DNA of 11,214 bases from an uncultured Garciella sp. (GTDB lineage Bacteria; Bacillota; Clostridia; Eubacteriales; Garciellaceae): contig USMD01000064.1 in the NCBI GenBank assembly GCA_900555725.1, forward strand, positions 1 to 11,214, written 5' to 3'. A model generated the notes under the pieces. The model was not told where the DNA came from. It worked only from the letters and a program-made list of their open reading frames with translations, and did no database searches. This document shows, one piece after another, positions 7,324 to 11,214 of this stretch (position 1 is its first letter; each line of letters starts with the position of its first letter). The position numbers were made by a program, and so were the translations under genes.

Positions 7324-7361
7324 AAAGAGAAATAGCAGTCAATTGACTGCTATTTCTCTTT
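7324..7361 (+). terminator. Palindromic terminator of the ATPase operon
   Basis: This is a perfect 38-bp palindrome centred between 7342 and 7343, with two 19-base arms (AAAGAGAAATAGCAGTCAA and its complement). As RNA it would form a long hairpin with an AATT loop whose 3' arm ends in UUUCUCUUU. An A-rich left end and a T-rich right end make it able to work in both directions. It directly follows the subunit D stop. Confidence 0.85.
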
Positions 7362-7452
7362 AAGTGAGGAAATTGCATAATAGATTTTCTCAATTTCTTT
7401 AAGTAAATAAATTTCCTTCTTTTATGTATGAATTAAATAAAAAATCAAACAA

Positions 7453-7487
7453 TAAATCTAGATAGTTAAGAAATAGTACTAGATTTA
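7453..7487 (+). repeat. Inverted repeat in the nifJ leader
   Basis: TAAATCTAG (7453-7461) and CTAGATTTA (7479-7487) are perfect 9-base arms around a 17-base loop, ending three bases before the nifJ ribosome binding site. It could be an operator or a leader hairpin. The spacer 7362-7505 otherwise shows no -35/-10 pair I would defend, although a nifJ promoter must lie in it if the upstream palindrome terminates. Confidence 0.45.
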
Positions 7488-7490
7488 AGA

Positions 7491-7498
7491 GAAGGAGG
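7491..7498 (+). promoter_or_regulatory. Strong ribosome binding site of nifJ
   Basis: GAAGGAGG ends seven bases before the ATG at 7506. This spacing favours ATG 7506 over the in-frame TTG at 7503. Confidence 0.85.
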
Positions 7499-7505
7499 AA
7501 TTTTG

Positions 7506-10500
7506 ATGGCAAGAAAAATGAAAACTATGGATGGAAATCAGGCAGCTGCCCATGTATCCTATGCCTTCACCGATGTAGCAGCAATCTACCCAATTACTCC
7601 ATCCACACCTATGGCAGAAGGGGTGGATGAGTGGGCAGCTCATGGAAAAAAGAATCTATTTGGTCAACCTGTAAGGGTAGTAGAAATGCAGTCAGAAGCA
7701 GGGGCTTCAGGAGCGATTCATGGCTCCTTACAAGCGGGAGCACTGACCACTACTTATACAGCATCCCAAGGACTTTTACTTATGATTCCAAATATGTATA
7801 AGATGTCGGGAGAACTTCTACCGGCAGTATTTCATGTAAGTGCTCGAGCAATTGCAACCCATGCCCTATCTATTTTTGGAGATCACCAGGATGTCATGGC
7901 AACAAGACAGACGGGTTTTGCCCTATTAGCTTCTGGTAGCGTTCAAGAAATTATGGATTTAGCGGGGGTTGCTCATTTAGCAGCTATAAAATCTAGGATA
8001 CCTTTCCTACATTTTTTTGATGGGTTTAGGACTTCCCATGAATATCAAAAAGTGGAAGTCATGGAATATGAGGAATTAGAGAAATTATTGGATGATGATG
8101 CGGTGAAAGCTTTCCGAGATCGTGCATTAAATCCAGAGCATCCTGTGGCTAGAGGAACTGCTCAAAACCCTGATATCTATTTTCAAGGAAGAGAGGCTGC
8201 TAATCCATTTTACAACAATGTTCCAGATGTTGTGGCAGAGTATATGAAGCGTATTAGTCAAATAACAGGAAGGGACTATAGACCCTTTAACTACTATGGT
8301 GCAGAGGATGCAGAAGATGTCATTGTAGCTATGGGATCTGTTTGTGATGTTATAGAAGAAACCATTGATTATTTATTAAGTAAGGGAGAAAAAGTAGGAA
8401 TGATTCGAGTTCACCTCTATCGACCCTTCTCCTCAAAATATTTCTTTGAAGTATTACCTTCCAGTGTGAAAAGAATCGCTGTCTTGGATCGAACAAAAGA
8501 ACCAGGTGCTGTAGGAGAACCCCTTTATCTAGATGTAAAGAGTCTTTTCTATGGCCGAGAAAACCAGCCTCTTATCGTAGGAGGAAGATATGGGCTAGGT
8601 TCTAAGGATACGAGACCTTCTCAAATTATTGCCGTCTACAACAATGTAAGACAAGATGACCCTAAAAATGGATTTACCATAGGAATTGTAGATGATTTAG
8701 AGGAAACTTCCCTTCCAGAGAAGGATATTATAGATATCGCTCCTGAAGGAACCATCCAATGTAAATTTTGGGGGCTGGGATCTGATGGAACAGTAGGAGC
8801 TAACAAGACAGCAGTTAAAATTATAGGAGATCATACAGACCTCTATGCCCAAGCTTATTTTTCCTATGATAGTAAAAAATCTGGAGGATCTACCATTTCC
8901 CATCTTCGATTTGGAAAGAAACCAATTAAATCTCCCTATTTAATTTACAATGCTGATTATATAGCCTGTCATAATAAGTCCTATGTAAATCATTTTGATT
9001 TATTAAAAGGGATTAAAAAAGGAGGTACTTTCGTTTTAAATTGTCCATGGACTCCAGAAGAATTAGAAGAAAAACTGCCAGCAACCTTGAAAAGAAGTAT
9101 TGCTAAAAATAAGGTAAAATTCTATATTATTGATGCCATGAAGATTTCCCAAGGGATCGGTTTAGGAAATCGAATTAATATGGTTATGCAAGCGGCATTT
9201 TTTAAATTGGCTAGGGTAATTCCAGTGGAAAACGCCGTAGAATATTTAAAACAAAGTATTGAAGACATGTATGGGAAAAAAGGCGAAAAAATTGTAAAAA
9301 TGAATAAAGAAGCTGTAAATCGAGGGGTTGAAAGTCTTGTTAAAGTAGAAGTTCCATCCCATTGGGCCCAAGCCCAGGATGAAGATCTGCCCATCAAAGA
9401 AGAACCAGACTTTGTAAAAAACATTCAAAGACCAATGGCAAGGCATGAAGGAGACGAACTTCCTGTTAGTGCCTTTAAAGGAATGGAAGATGGAACCTAT
9501 CCATTGGGAACTACTTCCTATGAAAAACGGGGAATTGCGCCAATGATTCCTCAATGGCAGACAGAAAGGTGTATTCAATGTAATCAATGTTCTTATATTT
9601 GTCCCCATGCGGTGGTTCGACCTTTTCTATTGAATGAAGAAGAAAAGAAAGGAGCACCTAAAACCTTTGAGACGAAAGAGGCAAAAGGAAGGGGATTGGA
9701 AGGCTTAGCTTATCGGATCCAGGTAAGTCCTTTAGATTGTACAGGTTGTGGAAATTGTGCTGATGTGTGTCCTGCTCCTGGAAAAGCTTTAGTTATGGTG
9801 GATGCAGAGGAGGAAATTATCAGACAACAGGAAAATTGGGAATTTGCTACAACCATTCGGAATAAAGATGATCTAGTAGATAAGGGAAATTTGAAAAATA
9901 GCCAGTTTGCTAGACCACTATTAGAGTTCCATGGAGCTTGTGCAGGTTGCGGGGAAACAGCTTATATAAAACTACTTACTCAACTTTATGGAGATCGAAT
10001 GATGATTGCCAATGCTACAGGATGTTCTTCCATATGGGGAGCTAGTGCTCCTTCTATCGGTTATAGTACTAACGCTGAAGGAAGGGGACCCTCTTGGTCA
10101 AATTCTCTCTTTGAAGACAACGCAGAATATGGATTTGGAATGGCCATCGCAGTACGTCAGATGAGAGAGAGATTAGGACAATTAATGAGAGAAGGATTAG
10201 AGTCCGACCTTGATCAAGAATGTAAAGATGTTTTTAAAGAGTGGCTTGATCATAGGGAGGATGGAGAGGAATCTAAAAAGGCTGCCCAAAAGGTTTTAGA
10301 AACTCTTAAAAACCATGGGCATAAAGAGAATCCTATTGTAAGAGAAATATTAGAGAAGAAGGATTATCTTACAAAAAAATCCATATGGCTGATTGGTGGA
10401 GATGGTTGGGCTTATGATATTGGCTATGGTGGAGTAGATCATGTATTAGCTATGGGAGAAGATGTAAATTTATTGGTTATGGATACGGAGGTCTATTCCA

Positions 10501-11030
10501 ATACAGGAGGACAATCTTCTAAATCCACTCCTACAGCAGCCGTAGCAAAGTTTGCCGCAGCAGGAAAGCAAATTCGAAAAAAAGACTTAGGCAGGATGGC
10601 TATGACCTATGGGTATGTCTATGTAGCACAGGTTTCTATGGGAGGAAATATGAATCATACGATCAAAGCCATTATGGAAGCAGAAAGTTATAAAGGACCA
10701 TCTCTTATCATTTGTTATGCTCCTTGTATTAGTCATGGCATTAAGACAGGAATGGGAACAAGTGTGGCCGAAGAAAAGAAGGCTGTAGAAGCAGGGTATT
10801 GGCATCTTTATCGATACAATCCTATGTTAAAGGAACAGGGGAAAAATCCATTTATCCTTGATTCTAAGGAACCAAAGGCTTCCTTTAAAAAATTCTTAGA
10901 AGGAGAGATTCGATACTCACAAATTATGAATGTATTTCCTGAGGAGGCTGATGAGTTGTTCACTCAGGCTGAAAAGGATGCAAAAGAGAGATATGAAAGC
11001 TATAAAAGATTAGCAGAGATGAAATATTAA
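7506..11030 (+). CDS. nifJ: Pyruvate:ferredoxin (flavodoxin) oxidoreductase, single-chain
   Basis: This 1174-residue cytoplasmic enzyme (EC 1.2.7.1) converts pyruvate and CoA to acetyl-CoA, CO2 and reduced ferredoxin using thiamine diphosphate and three [4Fe-4S] clusters. All domains are present and unbroken. The N-terminal pyrimidine-binding domain has YPITPSTPM (T31), E64 in EMQSEAGA and R114, the residues that contact substrate and cofactor in Desulfovibrio africanus PFOR at the same numbers. The ferredoxin-like domain has CxxCxxC at C689/C692/C695 with C699, and a second set at C745/C748/C751 with C755. The proximal cluster cysteines are C812, C815, C840 and C1074. The thiamine diphosphate signature runs from GDG at 965-967 to N999 in YSNTGGQ. 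The protein stops where most clostridial PFORs stop and lacks the C-terminal extension of D. africanus. It is monocistronic, between two terminators. Confidence 0.98.
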   Translation: MARKMKTMDGNQAAAHVSYAFTDVAAIYPITPSTPMAEGVDEWAAHGKKNLFGQPVRVVEMQSEAGASGAIHGSLQAGALTTTYTASQGLLLMIPNMYKMSGELLPAVFHVSARAIATHALSIFGDHQDVMATRQTGFALLASGSVQEIMDLAGVAHLAAIKSRIPFLHFFDGFRTSHEYQKVEVMEYEELEKLLDDDAVKAFRDRALNPEHPVARGTAQNPDIYFQGREAANPFYNNVPDVVAEYMKRISQITGRDYRPFNYYGAEDAEDVIVAMGSVCDVIEETIDYLLSKGEKVGMIRVHLYRPFSSKYFFEVLPSSVKRIAVLDRTKEPGAVGEPLYLDVKSLFYGRENQPLIVGGRYGLGSKDTRPSQIIAVYNNVRQDDPKNGFTIGIVDDLEETSLPEKDIIDIAPEGTIQCKFWGLGSDGTVGANKTAVKIIGDHTDLYAQAYFSYDSKKSGGSTISHLRFGKKPIKSPYLIYNADYIACHNKSYVNHFDLLKGIKKGGTFVLNCPWTPEELEEKLPATLKRSIAKNKVKFYIIDAMKISQGIGLGNRINMVMQAAFFKLARVIPVENAVEYLKQSIEDMYGKKGEKIVKMNKEAVNRGVESLVKVEVPSHWAQAQDEDLPIKEEPDFVKNIQRPMARHEGDELPVSAFKGMEDGTYPLGTTSYEKRGIAPMIPQWQTERCIQCNQCSYICPHAVVRPFLLNEEEKKGAPKTFETKEAKGRGLEGLAYRIQVSPLDCTGCGNCADVCPAPGKALVMVDAEEEIIRQQENWEFATTIRNKDDLVDKGNLKNSQFARPLLEFHGACAGCGETAYIKLLTQLYGDRMMIANATGCSSIWGASAPSIGYSTNAEGRGPSWSNSLFEDNAEYGFGMAIAVRQMRERLGQLMREGLESDLDQECKDVFKEWLDHREDGEESKKAAQKVLETLKNHGHKENPIVREILEKKDYLTKKSIWLIGGDGWAYDIGYGGVDHVLAMGEDVNLLVMDTEVYSNTGGQSSKSTPTAAVAKFAAAGKQIRKKDLGRMAMTYGYVYVAQVSMGGNMNHTIKAIMEAESYKGPSLIICYAPCISHGIKTGMGTSVAEEKKAVEAGYWHLYRYNPMLKEQGKNPFILDSKEPKASFKKFLEGEIRYSQIMNVFPEEADELFTQAEKDAKERYESYKRLAEMKY

Positions 11031-11033
11031 TGT

Positions 11034-11065
11034 AAAAAGGAAGATCCTTTCGGATCTTCTTTTTT
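11034..11065 (+). terminator. Rho-independent terminator of nifJ
   Basis: An 8-bp stem GAAGATCC/GGATCTTC (11040-11047 and 11052-11059) with loop TTTC is extended by a G-T pair and an A-run/T-run match, and ends in six T residues (11060-11065). It begins a few bases after the nifJ stop. Confidence 0.92.
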
Positions 11066-11170
11066 AAATATTTTTTGGTAATTTTAGAAAGGATTTATTA
11101 CTTGTTTTAAAACCATATAAAAAATGTCGTAAAAAAGAGACAAATAGTTGTAGAAAAAGAAGGAAGTATT

Positions 11171-11179
11171 TGTTATAAT
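11171..11179 (+). promoter_or_regulatory. Extended -10 promoter for the gene beyond the right edge
   Basis: TGTTATAAT is a perfect TATAAT (11174-11179) preceded by TGn, the extended -10 form read by the housekeeping sigma factor. The best -35 candidate is TTGTAG at 11148-11153, but with a 20-base spacer it is poor. A-rich tracts upstream could act as an UP element. Transcription should start near 11186, giving a short leader. Nothing else is seen in 11066-11147. Confidence 0.72.
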
Positions 11180-11196
11180 ATTATCAAATAGATGAG

Positions 11197-11205
11197 GGAG
11201 GGGAG
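11197..11205 (+). promoter_or_regulatory. Ribosome binding site of a downstream gene cut by the window end
   Basis: A GGAGGGG-like purine run within GGGAGGGGAG lies about seven bases before the terminal AT. If the next base is G, an ATG starts at 11213. Product unknown. Confidence 0.6.
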
Positions 11206-11214
11206 TTATAAAAT

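Noticed and set aside
9246..9608. A 120-codon open frame on the minus strand opposite nifJ
   Set aside because: It lies wholly inside a gene with unmistakable motifs, has no recognisable domain or ribosome binding site, and is explained by the codon pattern of the opposite strand. The other minus-strand frames in the window are shadows for the same reason.
11125..11131. TGTCGTA, one base from the Spo0A box TGTCGAA, upstream of the last promoter
   Set aside because: A seven-base near-match in AT-rich DNA is weak evidence and no second box is clear.
1..11214. Search for a novel defence, toxin-antitoxin, mobile or secondary-metabolite system
   Set aside because: All coding space is filled by eight ATPase genes and PFOR; no repeats, transposase, tRNA, CRISPR or unexplained long intergenic stretch is present.

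Overview
The window is AT-rich, with all genes on the + strand. It carries most of a bacterial V-type (V/A-type) ATPase operon followed by a single-chain pyruvate:ferredoxin oxidoreductase. Low G+C, tight packing with Shine-Dalgarno sites built on AGGTGAT, a rotary ATPase of the V/A kind and a monocistronic nifJ-type PFOR together suggest a strictly anaerobic Firmicute of the class Clostridia. Alkaliphilus-like or Peptostreptococcaceae-like bacteria are my best guess, but genus is not determined. Bases 1-26 are not genomic: they match the Nextera read-2 transposase adapter, so the window begins at a contig edge.

Layout. Bases 27-219 hold the 3' end of the subunit C gene. Then follow I (220-2160), K (2181-2600), F (2610-2909), E (2925-3524), A (3535-5301), B (5317-6684) and D (6706-7323), with gaps of 0-21 nt and mostly coupled starts. 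A perfect 38-bp palindrome at 7324-7361 ends the operon. After a 144-bp spacer containing a 9-bp inverted repeat, the PFOR gene runs from 7506 to 11030 and ends at a classical terminator (11034-11065). The last 150 bases hold an extended -10 promoter and a strong ribosome binding site whose gene starts at or just past the window edge.

How the genes fit together. A3B3 is the catalytic head. D and F form the central shaft, C is the socket joining the shaft to the K ring, I is the membrane stator with the ion half-channels, and E is one strand of the peripheral stalk. The second stalk strand (G/H type) is not visible and may lie upstream beyond the contig edge. PFOR oxidises pyruvate to acetyl-CoA and supplies reduced ferredoxin. 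It is a separate transcription unit, and any link to the ATPase is only that both belong to anaerobic energy metabolism.

I found no undescribed system, mobile element, CRISPR array or RNA gene. The points most worth checking are the adapter remnant, the unusual N-terminal extension and apparently non-sodium ion site of subunit K, the gene order, and the nifJ leader repeat.
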